A stretch of 64,000 nucleotides of DNA from Trinickia diaoshuihuensis (lineage in GTDB: Bacteria; Pseudomonadota; Gammaproteobacteria; Burkholderiales; Burkholderiaceae): assembly GCF_003390925.1 (NCBI RefSeq), contig NZ_QUBS01000024.1:62001-126000 (forward strand), written 5' to 3'. Position numbers and translations under genes: made by a program. Below are positions 1 to 10,813 of this stretch, piece by piece. The stretch's first letter is position 1, and the number at the start of each line of letters is the position of its first letter. The notes below the pieces were generated by a model. That model did no database searches. It saw nothing but the letters and a program-made list of their open reading frames with translations, and was not told the origin of the DNA.

Positions 1-726
1 ATGGCCAGCGCCGATATGCGCGCCGACGGACGCGATCCGGAAGGCGCGTTGTCGGCGCTGACCGAGATGCAGGCGCAGGGCACGCGCCGCATCCACGCGC
101 AACAGATTGCCTTGCGCGCGCAACAGCAACTGAAGAACTGGGCGGAGGTGCTCAAGCTCGTCAAGACGCTCGAGAAGCGCGAGGCGCTGCATCCGACCGT
201 CGCCGTGCGTTTGCGCCAGCAGGCGGTCGAGCATTTGCTGCGCGATCGCCGCCACGACCCCGATGCGCTGCTCGCGCTATGGAATTCGCTGGCCGTGGTC
301 GAGCGCCAGTCGCCGCGCCTGGCCGATTTGGCCGCCGAACTGCTGATCGCTTTGAACCGCCAGCAGGACGCGCGCAAGATCGTCGAGGAAGCGCTGGCCC
401 ATAACTGGGACGCGCGCCTCTTGCGCCGTTACCCCGAGACGGCGCAAGCCGATGCGCTGCCGCTGATCCAAAAGGCCGAAGGCTGGCGCAAGGAACGCAC
501 GGAGGATCCCGATCTGTTCTTCGCGCTGGGGCGCCTATGTTTGCATCAGAAGCTCTGGGGCAAGGCGCAATCGTTTTTGGAATCGGCGCTGCGGCTCGCC
601 GGCGACAACGACGCGCTCGTCATCCGCACGCACCGCGCGCTCGCGCGCTTGTTCGAGGAGCTCGGCGAGCCCGAGCGCGCGGCCGAACACTACCGCGCCA
701 GCGCGCTGGCCATGAAAATCGTTTGA
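1..726 (+). CDS. hemY: HemY-type haem-biosynthesis-associated protein, C-terminal part
   Basis: The window opens inside this gene; the first codon is an ATG but the protein starts mid-domain, so I treat it as 5'-truncated by the window edge. The visible 241 residues are alpha-helical TPR-like repeats typical of the C-terminal half of HemY, an inner-membrane protein linked to late tetrapyrrole metabolism that usually lies at the end of a hemC-hemD/hemX-hemY operon. The stretch LGRLCLHQKLWGKAQSFLE and the following helix pair look like a classic TPR. A strong terminator follows directly, so it is the last gene of its operon. The family call comes from recognition of the sequence; the upstream genes are outside the window. 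Confidence 0.85.
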   Translation: MASADMRADGRDPEGALSALTEMQAQGTRRIHAQQIALRAQQQLKNWAEVLKLVKTLEKREALHPTVAVRLRQQAVEHLLRDRRHDPDALLALWNSLAVVERQSPRLADLAAELLIALNRQQDARKIVEEALAHNWDARLLRRYPETAQADALPLIQKAEGWRKERTEDPDLFFALGRLCLHQKLWGKAQSFLESALRLAGDNDALVIRTHRALARLFEELGEPERAAEHYRASALAMKIV

Positions 727-732
727 GCCCTC

Positions 733-766
733 GCGCCGCCCGCGCGGACCGCGGGCGGCGCTTTTT
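733..766 (+). terminator. Rho-independent terminator after hemY
   Basis: A perfect 12-bp stem (733-744 pairs with 750-761) with a 5-base loop is followed directly by five T residues (762-766). It starts six bases after the hemY stop codon and separates hemY from the convergent MFS gene. Confidence 0.9.
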
Positions 767-781
767 CGCTCCCTCTCCACA

Positions 782-2098
782 TTACTTGTTCACGAGCCGC
801 GCCGGGACGCTGAGCGCGAGCACGGCGCCGAGCACCATGAAGGCGGCGAGCATGTACATCCCCGAGTCGTTCGCGCCGGTCGCTTGCTTGAGCCAGCCGA
901 CCGCATAAGGACTCAGAAATCCGGCCAGATTGCCGATCGAATTGATCATGGCGATGCCGGCAGCGGCGCCCGCGCCGGCGAGGAACGCCGTCGGCAGGCT
1001 CCAGAAAAGCGGCAATGCGGTGATGATGCCGGCCGTCGCCAGCGTCAGCGCGGCCATCGCGAGCACTGTGTCGTGCGCCCATCCGACCGATAGCACTAAC
1101 CCAAGCGCGCCGGCCAGGCCCGGGACGGCGACGTGCCAGCGGCGCTCACGCCGATGGTCCGCGCTGCGGGCGACGACGATCATGGCGACGACGGCCGCAG
1201 CGAACGGAACGGCCGATAGCAAACCGATCGAGAAAGCGTCGGTGACGCCCGTGGCCTTGATGATCGTGGGCAGCCAGAAGCTGACGCCGTACAGGCCCAT
1301 GACGAACGAAAGGTAGATGAGGCTCATGAGCCAGACGCGTCCGCTCGCGAGGACCGTTCCGAGCGGTAGCTCCTCCTTCTGGGCATCCTCCGAGCGGATA
1401 TTTCGTTCGAGCAATTGTTTCTCTTCGTTCGACAGCCAATGCGCGTTGGCGATGCGGTCGTCGAGCAAGAAGAACACGAGCACGCCGGCCAGCACCGAGG
1501 GCAGGCCTTCGAGCAGGAACAGCCACTGCCAGCCTTGCAGGCCGCTCGCGCCGTCGAACGTTTTGAGGATGTAGCCCGAGACGGGGCCGCCGACCACGCC
1601 CGATAGCGCGACGGCCGTCATGAACCAAGTCGTCATGCGCCCGCGCCGGTGGGCCGGATACCAATAGGTCAGGTAAAGGACGATGCCCGGGAAGAAGCCC
1701 GCCTCGGCGAGCCCGAGCAAGAAGCGCATGGCATAGAACATCGCGGGCGTCGTGACGAACATCGTCAGCGCCGAGATGAGGCCCCACGACACCATGATCC
1801 GGGCGACCCAAAGCCGTGCGCCGACGCGGTGCAAGATCAGATTGCTAGGAATCTCGAACAGAAAGTAGCCGAGAAAGAAGATGCCCGCGCCGAGGCCGTA
1901 TACCGCATCGCTCAGGTGCAGCGCAGAGGCCATTTGCAGCTTCGCGAAACCGACGTTGACGCGATCGAGGTACGCCACGAGGTAGCACAGGAGGAGCAGC
2001 GGCAACAGCCGCCACGAGACCTTGCGGTAAGTAGCGGCTTCGACGCTGGCTGTGGGCGCGGGCATCGAGACGGGATCGACGGGATTGGGGCTTGCCAT
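782..2098 (-). CDS. MFS transporter, anion:cation symporter (ACS) type
   Basis: A 438-residue inner-membrane permease with about 12 hydrophobic segments, close to the usual ACS-family length. The N-terminal part LLLCYLVAYLDRVNVGFAK is the typical first helix of GudP/ExuT-like organic-anion symporters, which import sugar acids or small carboxylates with protons. I chose the ATG at 2098 because a good Shine-Dalgarno (GAGGAG) sits seven bases upstream; an ATG at 2122 has none. It is the last gene of an ALDH-SDR-MFS operon read leftwards, with a 56-bp gap from the SDR gene, so it probably imports the compound the two dehydrogenases oxidise. The substrate cannot be told from sequence. Confidence 0.85.
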   Translation of the reverse strand: MASPNPVDPVSMPAPTASVEAATYRKVSWRLLPLLLLCYLVAYLDRVNVGFAKLQMASALHLSDAVYGLGAGIFFLGYFLFEIPSNLILHRVGARLWVARIMVSWGLISALTMFVTTPAMFYAMRFLLGLAEAGFFPGIVLYLTYWYPAHRRGRMTTWFMTAVALSGVVGGPVSGYILKTFDGASGLQGWQWLFLLEGLPSVLAGVLVFFLLDDRIANAHWLSNEEKQLLERNIRSEDAQKEELPLGTVLASGRVWLMSLIYLSFVMGLYGVSFWLPTIIKATGVTDAFSIGLLSAVPFAAAVVAMIVVARSADHRRERRWHVAVPGLAGALGLVLSVGWAHDTVLAMAALTLATAGIITALPLFWSLPTAFLAGAGAAAGIAMINSIGNLAGFLSPYAVGWLKQATGANDSGMYMLAAFMVLGAVLALSVPARLVNK

Positions 2099-2154
2099 GG
2101 GTGTCTCCTCTTCGTTCTTCATTGTGATAGTGGTTTCGATCGCCGGTAGGGCGA

Positions 2155-2913
2155 TCAGACGCAGCGTCCGCCATCCACTTCCAGACTCACGCCGGTGATG
2201 AAAGCGGCGTCGTCGGAGGCGAGGTAGAGCGCGGCGTTCGCCACATCCTGAGGCGTCGAAAAGCGGCCCAGCGGGATGCCGGCGAGAAAGCGCTTGCGGT
2301 TTTCGGGGGTATCCTCGCAGCCCATGAATTCGGTGAGCAGCCCCGTTTCGCCGATGACGGGGTTCACGCAGTTCACGCGGATCTTGTCGGGGCCGAGTTC
2401 CGCCGCGAGCGCCCGGCTCGCGACGATGACGGCGCCCTTGCTGCCGTTGTACCAGACGAGGCCCGGGCGCGGACGCACGCCCGCCGTCGAGGCGATGTTG
2501 ACGAACGCGCCGCCGCCCTGTTCGCGAAAGTACGGTACGAACGCCTGCACGCTCCAGTAGATGCTCTTGACGTTGACGGCGTAGACCCGGTCGAATTCGG
2601 CTTCCGTCACGTCCATGACCGGCTTGTTGCGATGCGTCGTGCCGGCGTTGTTGACGACGATATGCACGTGGCCGAAATCGCCGAGCGCCGTTTCGCGCAG
2701 CGTGTGCCAGTCGTCGATTTTCGTGACGTCGCCCGTGACGGCGATCGCACGTCCGCCCGCAAGCGCGATCTCGCTGGCGACGCGCTCGGCCGCCGCGCCG
2801 TTCAGATCGTTGACCACCACGTTCGCGCCTTCGCGCGCGAATGTCTTGGCGATGCCTTCGCCGAAGCCCGAACCGGCGCCCGTGACGACTGCCGTTTTGC
2901 CCTCCAACCGCAT
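2155..2913 (-). CDS. SDR family NAD(P)-dependent oxidoreductase
   Basis: A 252-residue classical short-chain dehydrogenase. It has the cofactor glycine motif TGAGSGFGEG near residues 12-21, NNAG in the middle of the fold, the catalytic Ser in NIASTAG and the YNGSK catalytic tetrad, and ends with the usual TGVSLEVDGG. The start ATG at 2913 is preceded by a strong ribosome site (GGAGGGAG, five bases upstream); the open frame extends further upstream but that part does not resemble the family. It lies between the ALDH and MFS genes of the same strand, so an alcohol or hydroxyacid oxidation step in a catabolic pathway is likely. Substrate unknown. Confidence 0.9.
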   Translation of the reverse strand: MRLEGKTAVVTGAGSGFGEGIAKTFAREGANVVVNDLNGAAAERVASEIALAGGRAIAVTGDVTKIDDWHTLRETALGDFGHVHIVVNNAGTTHRNKPVMDVTEAEFDRVYAVNVKSIYWSVQAFVPYFREQGGGAFVNIASTAGVRPRPGLVWYNGSKGAVIVASRALAAELGPDKIRVNCVNPVIGETGLLTEFMGCEDTPENRKRFLAGIPLGRFSTPQDVANAALYLASDDAAFITGVSLEVDGGRCV

Positions 2914-2980
2914 GATGTCTCCCTCCTGGCCTGCGTGGCCTGTCGATATGTCGCGCGATGTATGTTGCAGGCCGGACCGG

Positions 2981-4420
2981 CTAGCCGTGTTTGATCGCGA
3001 TGGTTTTGAGCGTGGTGAAGCCGTATAGCGCTTCGAAACCTTTTTCGCGTCCGTGGCCTGATTGGCCCGTGCCGCCGAACGGCAGTTCGACGCCGCCGCC
3101 CGCGCCATAGTTGTTGATGAACACTTGCCCCGCGCGCAGGCGCCGCGCCAGGCGCATTTGCCGCCCGCCGTCGCGCGTCCACACGCCGGCGACGAGGCCG
3201 TAGCGCGTGCCGTTCGCGAGCGCGAGCGCCTCTTGCTCGTCCGCGAACGGCAGCAAGGACAGCACGGGGCCGAAAATTTCCTCCTGGGCGATCCGATGTT
3301 CGGCGGGTACGTCGGCGAACAGCGTCGGCGCTTGATAGAACCCGCCGCTCGGCGCATCGGCGGCGATCTCCCCGCGCGCCGCGACGCGAATCCCGTCGCG
3401 CTCGGCATCGGCGACGAATTGCGCGACGCGGGCTTGCTGCCTCGCGTTGATGAGCGGCCCGCAATCGAGGCTGCGCTCGCTCGGGCCGACGCGCAGTGCG
3501 CCGAATGCCTTGCTCAGACGCTCGAGCAGTTCGCCATAGACGGCGCGCTCGATCAAAACGCGGCTACCGGCCGAGCAGGTTTGACCGGCGTTCTGAATAA
3601 TGGCGGCCATGAGCATCGGCAGCGCGGCATCGAGATCGGCATCGGCGAAGACGATTTGCGGCGACTTTCCGCCGAGTTCGAGCGTGACGGGCGCATGGTG
3701 TTCGGCGGCCAGTTGGGAGACGAGCGTACCGACGCTCGGCGATCCCGTGAACGAAATATGGTCGACGCCGGGGTGGCGCGCAAGCGCGGCGCCCGCTTCG
3801 GTCCCATAGCCCGTCACGATGTTGAGCGCACCCGCCGGCACACCGGCTTCGGCGGACAGTGCCGCGACGCGCAGCAGCGACAGGCACGCGTCCTCGGAAG
3901 GTTTGACGACGCACGCGTTGCCCGCGGCCAGCGCGGCGCCGACGCTGCGCCCGAAGATCTGCATCGGATAGTTCCACGGGACGATATGGCCGGTGACGCC
4001 GTGCGGTTCGCGCACCGTCATGACCGTGTACCCGGCTTGGTAGGGCAGCGTCGCGCCGTGCAGCTTGTCGCAGGCGCCCGCGTAGAACTCGAAGTAGCGG
4101 GCGAGCGCGGCGGCGTCGGCGCGCGCCTCGCGCAGCGGCTTGCCGGTATCGCGCGCTTCGAGTCGCGCAAGCTCCTCGCCGCAGGCCGCGACGAGCATCG
4201 ATAGCCGGCTGAGGATGCGGCCGCGCTCGGCGGCGCTCGTATGACCCCACGCGCCCCCGTAGGCGGCACGGGCGGCATGGACGGCGGCGTCGATGTCGGC
4301 GGGGCTGCCGCGCGCAATGCGCATGAACGGCTGGCCGTCGGACGGATCGACCATCTCGATCGCCTCGCCCGAGGCGGGCGCTGCCCAGTTGCCGTCGATG
4401 AAGTGCTTTGCTTCTTCCAT
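2981..4420 (-). CDS. NAD(P)-dependent aldehyde dehydrogenase
   Basis: A 479-residue member of the ALDH superfamily, of normal length. The general-base Glu is in VTLELGGKSPQIVF and the nucleophilic Cys in NAGQTCSAGSRVL; the C-terminal ending NNYGAGGGVELPFGG is typical. Translation starts best at ATG 4420, seven bases after GGAGGG; the frame extends upstream to 4522 without family similarity. It is the first gene of the ALDH-SDR-MFS operon and would oxidise an aldehyde intermediate to the acid. Nothing in the sequence fixes the substrate; aromatic, hydroxyalkyl and sugar-derived aldehydes are all possible. Confidence 0.9.
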   Translation of the reverse strand: MEEAKHFIDGNWAAPASGEAIEMVDPSDGQPFMRIARGSPADIDAAVHAARAAYGGAWGHTSAAERGRILSRLSMLVAACGEELARLEARDTGKPLREARADAAALARYFEFYAGACDKLHGATLPYQAGYTVMTVREPHGVTGHIVPWNYPMQIFGRSVGAALAAGNACVVKPSEDACLSLLRVAALSAEAGVPAGALNIVTGYGTEAGAALARHPGVDHISFTGSPSVGTLVSQLAAEHHAPVTLELGGKSPQIVFADADLDAALPMLMAAIIQNAGQTCSAGSRVLIERAVYGELLERLSKAFGALRVGPSERSLDCGPLINARQQARVAQFVADAERDGIRVAARGEIAADAPSGGFYQAPTLFADVPAEHRIAQEEIFGPVLSLLPFADEQEALALANGTRYGLVAGVWTRDGGRQMRLARRLRAGQVFINNYGAGGGVELPFGGTGQSGHGREKGFEALYGFTTLKTIAIKHG

Positions 4421-4507
4421 CCAGCCCTCCTCGGGGTGAATTCGGAACTCGGTCACTAGCGCGATTATGGCGCGATCCTTGCCGGAAGTGCGCACGCGCC
4501 GCTCGGC

Positions 4508-4513
4508 TATAAT
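4508..4513 (+). promoter_or_regulatory. Likely -10 element of the ppa promoter
   Basis: A perfect TATAAT hexamer lies 125 bp upstream of the ppa start in the intergenic space between the divergent ALDH operon and ppa. No good -35 sits at the optimal distance; the nearest TTGCCG (4479-4484) is 23 bases away, so the -35 is weak or unusual. This is a candidate only. Confidence 0.4.
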
Positions 4514-4638
4514 GGCGCGCAATGCTTACCCAGCCGCTCGCGCGAGCGGCGCGGCGTCGCGATCAGCCGTGCACCCGCTGCCGCGTGCGGCGGCGCGAGC
4601 CTCACGTTTTCCCGTTTTTATTTCCACTAGAGAACGCC

Positions 4639-5166
4639 ATGAGCTTCAATCACGTCCCCGCGGGCAAAGATCTTCCGCAAGACTTCAACGTCGTCATCGA
4701 AATCCCCGCGCAAAGCGATCCGGTCAAGTACGAAGCGGATAAGGAACTGGGTCTGCTCGTCGTCGATCGTTTCATCGGCACGGGCATGCGCTACCCGGTC
4801 AACTACGGCTACATTCCGCAGACGCTCTCGGGCGACGGCGATCCCGTCGACGTGCTCGTTATCACGCCGTTCCCGCTGATTCCAGGTTGCGTGGTTCGCT
4901 CGCGGGCCCTCGGCATGCTGCAAATGACCGACGAATCGGGCGTCGATGCCAAGCTCGTGGCCGTGCCGCACGACAAACTGTGCCCGATGACGGCGCACAT
5001 GAAGTCGATCGACGACGTGCCCGCCTACCTGAAGGACCAAATCAAGCACTTCTTCGAACAGTACAAAGCGCTCGAAAAGGGCAAGTGGGTCAAGGTGGAA
5101 GGCTGGGCCGGCATCGACGCCGCGCACAAGGAAATCACCGAAGGCGTCGCGAACTTCAAGAAGTAA
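4639..5166 (+). CDS. ppa: Inorganic pyrophosphatase, family I
   Basis: A 175-residue soluble pyrophosphatase that hydrolyses PPi to phosphate and so drives biosynthetic reactions forward. The family signature with its metal-binding aspartates is intact in [10 protein letters not shown] (about residues 65-74), and the substrate-binding start [17 protein letters not shown] is typical of bacterial family I enzymes. The ATG at 4639 gives the standard length; the frame is open further upstream to 4522 but that part is unlike the family. It is monocistronic and converges with the GIY-YIG gene, with which its 3' end overlaps by 11 bp. Confidence 0.97.
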   Translation: MSFNHVPAGKDLPQDFNVVIEIPAQSDPVKYEADKELGLLVVDRFIGTGMRYPVNYGYIPQTLSGDGDPVDVLVITPFPLIPGCVVRSRALGMLQMTDESGVDAKLVAVPHDKLCPMTAHMKSIDDVPAYLKDQIKHFFEQYKALEKGKWVKVEGWAGIDAAHKEITEGVANFKK

Positions 5167-5428
5167 GCACCGAGGCGAGCGTGCGCGCGCCGGCCGCGAG
5201 CGCACGCTTGTCGGCCGGCGACAATTGTTTGACGCGGTATTCGGCGCGCAATGCGCTGGAGCGATCGGCAAGCTCGAAAGAGGCAAGCAGCGCGACGGGC
5301 TTGCGTGCGCGCGTATAGCGGGCCCCCTTGCCGGTCGCATGTTTCGCATAGCGCGCTTGGACGTCGGTGGCGATGCCCGTATAGACGCTGCCGTCGTCGC
5401 ATTCGATCAAATAGAGAAACCAGGTCAT
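5156..5428 (-). CDS. GIY-YIG nuclease-superfamily protein (YhbQ/UPF0213-like)
   Basis: A 90-residue protein made only of the GIY-YIG fold: the paired motif appears as [14 protein letters not shown] near the N-terminus, followed by the conserved R-x-x-K-H region and a basic C-terminus. Such short stand-alone proteins are common and may act in DNA repair; their role is not settled. The start ATG (5428) overlaps the stop of the upstream acyltransferase gene by four bases (ATGA), so the two are probably translationally coupled. Its 3' end overlaps ppa by 11 bp. Confidence 0.85.
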   Translation of the reverse strand: MTWFLYLIECDDGSVYTGIATDVQARYAKHATGKGARYTRARKPVALLASFELADRSSALRAEYRVKQLSPADKRALAAGARTLASVLTS

Positions 5429-6663
5429 CGGCGCTTGGGGCTCGTTATCTTTCCTTCTTCCATCGGCTGCGATTCGCATAAGCCGCGCTCGGCGCGCTTC
5501 TTGAACGGATCGTGCTCGCGCAGTTCATCGACATGCGCGTGAATCAGATTCGCTTCATTGTCGAGAAACCGCGCGACGGCGTCGGCGAACGCGGGATGCG
5601 CGAGCCAGTGCGCCGAGTGCGTCACGGTGGGCATGAAGCCGCGGGCCATCTTGTGCTCGCCTTGCGCGCCGCCTTCGAATACGGCTAGCTTTTCCTCGAT
5701 GCAAAACTCGAGCGGCTGATAGTAGGCCGTCTCGAAGTGCAGGCAGGGCACGTGCTCCAGCGCGCCCCAGTAACGGCCGTACAGCGTTCCGCCCGTCTTC
5801 GCGTCGCGTTGATAGACGAGCAATGAGCTTGCGATAGGCCGTCCCTCGTATTCGGCGATAACGAGCAGAAGATTCTCGGGCATCGATTGCCCGATCGTTC
5901 TAAAAAAGTCGAGATTCAGATACGGCGAGGAAAAGTGCTCGCGGTACGTTTGCCGATAGCAGCGGTTGAAGAAGCGCCAATCGGCATCGGTCGCGTCTTC
6001 GCCGCGTACGCGCCGGAACGTGACTCCGGCGTCATGGACCTTGCGGCGCTCCGCCCGGATGTTCTTTCTCTTTTTCTGCTCGAGCGTCGAGAGGAAATCG
6101 TCGAAGTGGCGGTAGCCGTCGTTGAGCCAGTGAAACTGGATTCCTTGGCGCCGCATCATGCCCATTTGCGCTAGCGCATCGGCCTCTGGCTCGGTCGGGA
6201 ACAGGACATGCAGCGACGAGACGTCCGATTGCTCGGCCAGCGCGACGAGCGTCGCGGCGAGTTGGCGCCGCGCGGCTTCGTCCACCGCAATCAGACGCGT
6301 GCCTTGCACGGGCGTGAAGGGCACGGCGCAGACGAGCTTGGGGTAGTAGGCGAGGCCGTTGCGCTGATAGGCGTCGGCCCAGGCCCAGTCGAACACGTAC
6401 TCGCCGTACGAATGGTTCTTTACGTACAGCGGCGCGGCCGCCGCCAGCGCGCCCGTTTTGTCGTCCACCAGCGTGACGAAGCGGGGGCCCCAGCCTGCGT
6501 CCTCCGTCGCGCATTTCGTGCTCGTCAGCGCGCTCAGGAATTCGTGGCGCAGGAACGGCGTTGGCTGATCCTGGCGCGCAACGAGCGCGTTCCACTCACG
6601 TGCGTCGACTTCGGCCGGCGAGCCGAGGAGCCCCATGCGATAATCGATGCGTTCCTGTTTCAA
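5425..6663 (-). CDS. FemAB/GNAT-type acyltransferase (DUF482 family)
   Basis: A 412-residue protein of the DUF482/FemAB-like acyltransferase family, a tandem GNAT-fold group annotated as GNAT N-acetyltransferases or peptidogalycan biosynthesis proteins. Recognisable parts are PFLRHEFLSAL near the N-terminus, the charged EQKKRKNIRAERRKV segment and the GARGF-like signature EHKMARGFMPTVTHSAHW near the C-terminus. No signal peptide or membrane segment is visible, so it is cytosolic. It is divergent from nadE across a 95-bp gap and coupled to the downstream GIY-YIG gene. Substrate unknown. Confidence 0.8.
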   Translation of the reverse strand: MKQERIDYRMGLLGSPAEVDAREWNALVARQDQPTPFLRHEFLSALTSTKCATEDAGWGPRFVTLVDDKTGALAAAAPLYVKNHSYGEYVFDWAWADAYQRNGLAYYPKLVCAVPFTPVQGTRLIAVDEAARRQLAATLVALAEQSDVSSLHVLFPTEPEADALAQMGMMRRQGIQFHWLNDGYRHFDDFLSTLEQKKRKNIRAERRKVHDAGVTFRRVRGEDATDADWRFFNRCYRQTYREHFSSPYLNLDFFRTIGQSMPENLLLVIAEYEGRPIASSLLVYQRDAKTGGTLYGRYWGALEHVPCLHFETAYYQPLEFCIEEKLAVFEGGAQGEHKMARGFMPTVTHSAHWLAHPAFADAVARFLDNEANLIHAHVDELREHDPFKKRAERGLCESQPMEEGKITSPKRR

Positions 6664-6758
6664 CTGTCTAACCGTGTTCAGCGGGACGGCGCGGCGCGCC
6701 CGTCGTTCCTTTTTGTCGAGTCATCCGGCCGCACAAAGCCGCTTGCCGCTCACTGCCC

Positions 6759-8853
<2,095 letters not shown>

Positions 8854-8898
8854 CGGTCGAACCGTTTTCGTTTCGCCGATAACAAAAAACGTAGATAC

Positions 8899-8937
8899 AA
8901 AAAAAACGGTGCGACGCCCTGACGGGACACCGCACCG
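8899..8937 (-). terminator. Rho-independent terminator of the porin gene
   Basis: On the minus strand a 7-bp GC stem (8931-8937 with 8907-8913) is followed by eight T residues (complement of 8899-8906). It lies about 80 bp after the porin stop codon. Confidence 0.85.
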
Positions 8938-9016
8938 ATACGCGCCTCTCGCAGCAGCGTGAAACTTGAAACTGTAAGACTCAGTTAAATCTGTTCTTTT
9001 CGGCTACCCCACTCGC

Positions 9017-10144
9017 TTAGAACGAGTGTTGGATACCGGCGTAGACGCCCGTTTGGCTGTGGCCGGGCAGCGGGTTTTCGTTGTACGACGTCGTCGTACC
9101 CGAAGTCACGTTGCCGCCGTTGCCGAACGCGTTTGCGTCGAGACCGAAGTTCGCCGACTTGCTGTTATGCACGTGTGCGATCTGGATATCGAGCAGCGTG
9201 CGCTTGGACAAGTTGTACGTGCCGCCGATCGTGTAGATCGTCGCGTTGCCGAAGCCGTTGTTCGCGTTCACGTGATAGACGGCGGCGATTGCGGCGGCAG
9301 CCGGCGTGGCTTGCCACGTGACGCCACCCCATTCGTGATCGAGCGAGGTCGGAGCGGCAGCGGCGCCGTTGTAGCCCGACGTGCGCAGCGCTTGATAGAC
9401 GCCTTGGATCTTGAATTGACCGAGGAACACGTTCACGCCGGCCGTGTATTCGCGCGAGTACGAGAATGCACCGTCGCCGCCGTTGAGCATACCGTTGGCC
9501 GGGTTGCGGATTTCGTCGTACATGCCGCGCACTTGGAAGAGCGGGCTCGTGTACGTCAATTGGAGACCTGCTTCGCGGCCTTGCGACGTCGTGCCGTTAC
9601 CGTTCCAGTTCGTCGCGTTCGACAGCGCGTACTGGCCGTAGACGTCAAAGCCGGCGAACTTCGGCGACTGGTAGGCGATGTTGTTGCTCGACTGCGGCCA
9701 GTTGCGGCCACGGACCAGCGACGCCGACGACCAGTTCGATTGACCGAACGGGTCGAAGTCCCACACGCCGTTGGCGATGTAGAGCATGCGGCCCAACGAC
9801 AGCGTACCGTAGGTGGGGTTCGACAGACCGATCGTGGCCCAGCGATTGAAGAGACCGCCGCCGCCGGGGCCCGTACCCGTCATCGTGTTGAAGCTGCCTT
9901 CCAACTTGAACAGGACTTGGTTGCCGCCGCCGATGTCTTCGACACCCTTCATACCCCACAGGCTCGTGCCCCAGTCGCCGCTTTCCGCGCGCCAACGCGA
10001 GGTCGAACCCGTGTAGCTGGCGTTCGGCAGGCCGCTGATGTACTCGAGGCCGGCATCCAAGCGGCCATACAACGTCACGCTGCTTTGTGCGTGCGCGATG
10101 ACGCCAGCCGACATGAGCGCCGCGGCGAGCAATGCTTTCTTCAT
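9017..10144 (-). CDS. Outer-membrane general porin (OmpC/Opc-type, Gram-negative porin)
   Basis: A 375-residue trimeric beta-barrel porin. It has a clear signal peptide (MKKALLAAALMSAGVIAHAQ) cleaved before SSVTLYG, the typical porin start VTLYGRLDAGLEY, many alternating beta strands with Gly/Asn/Tyr-rich turns, and the obligatory C-terminal Phe (HSF). The ATG at 10144 is preceded by GGAGGAGAAG; another ATG four codons upstream is less well placed. It has its own terminator and about 670 bp of upstream DNA, consistent with an individually regulated porin. Selectivity cannot be told from sequence. Confidence 0.93.
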   Translation of the reverse strand: MKKALLAAALMSAGVIAHAQSSVTLYGRLDAGLEYISGLPNASYTGSTSRWRAESGDWGTSLWGMKGVEDIGGGNQVLFKLEGSFNTMTGTGPGGGGLFNRWATIGLSNPTYGTLSLGRMLYIANGVWDFDPFGQSNWSSASLVRGRNWPQSSNNIAYQSPKFAGFDVYGQYALSNATNWNGNGTTSQGREAGLQLTYTSPLFQVRGMYDEIRNPANGMLNGGDGAFSYSREYTAGVNVFLGQFKIQGVYQALRTSGYNGAAAAPTSLDHEWGGVTWQATPAAAAIAAVYHVNANNGFGNATIYTIGGTYNLSKRTLLDIQIAHVHNSKSANFGLDANAFGNGGNVTSGTTTSYNENPLPGHSQTGVYAGIQHSF

Positions 10145-10813
10145 CTTCTCCTCCATTTACCCTGTCAAAAGTGAAGCCACTACTGCGAATAGCGCTCGGG
10201 CGAGGCCATCGCCCGAGCGGGAATCCAGTAATCAGGGAGATCCTTCGGAACGCTCGAGGCGGGCTGTGGGCTGGTGAGCCTGACGCGCCGCGCTCGGGTT
10301 CGAGGCCGCTCGTGGGCGGTGTCTCCTCGTTTGAAGTAAAACTACATTTGCAGAACTTTGTTTTGCTACTTTGGTTACTAATTTAGCAAAAATACATGCC
10401 TGTGGCCAAGCAAATCGTAGTCTTGCTAGCAGGTGTCTCTTAATTGCCATATCCATATGCTGGGACCGCCCGCCGCGCCGGGCTGGAGTGCCTTGTCGTT
10501 CGTAGTGCGACAACGGACGCACATGTTGCGCAAACTTGTCGTTCAGGGTTTCGGGGATTGACGGGGAATATTGTTGGAGGTAATCGCGAGGCGCAGCCTG
10601 GGTGGTGCAAGGAGCGCGAATGGTGCTCGTTTTGGTGCGCGGTTGTGCGGTTGTCTTACATCGCGCCTACAGTGGTGGGTGGACGAAACAACCTGTTAGT
10701 GAGACGGATCGGGCGCGAGGCCTCGTCCCTGCGGGGTTTCGCCGCCTTTGCTACGACGATTCGATACAATCGGCTCCCAATAAAAGGAAGAAGAACTGAG
10801 AGGGCCGGTCTCC
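10145..10813. other. Intergenic region between porin and vgrG
   Basis: No protein-coding gene is supported here. An AT-rich patch at about 10330-10440 interrupts the GC-rich background and probably holds the porin promoter (minus strand, for example TTGGCC then TAAATT with an 18-base gap). A short inverted repeat TTGTCG-N9-CGACAA lies near 10494-10516. The vgrG promoter must lie in the last 250 bp but I cannot fix it. Confidence 0.4.

Noticed and set aside
4479-4513. TTGCCG paired with TATAAT as a full sigma-70 promoter of ppa
   Set aside because: The gap is 23 bases, too long for a standard pair; only the -10 is listed.
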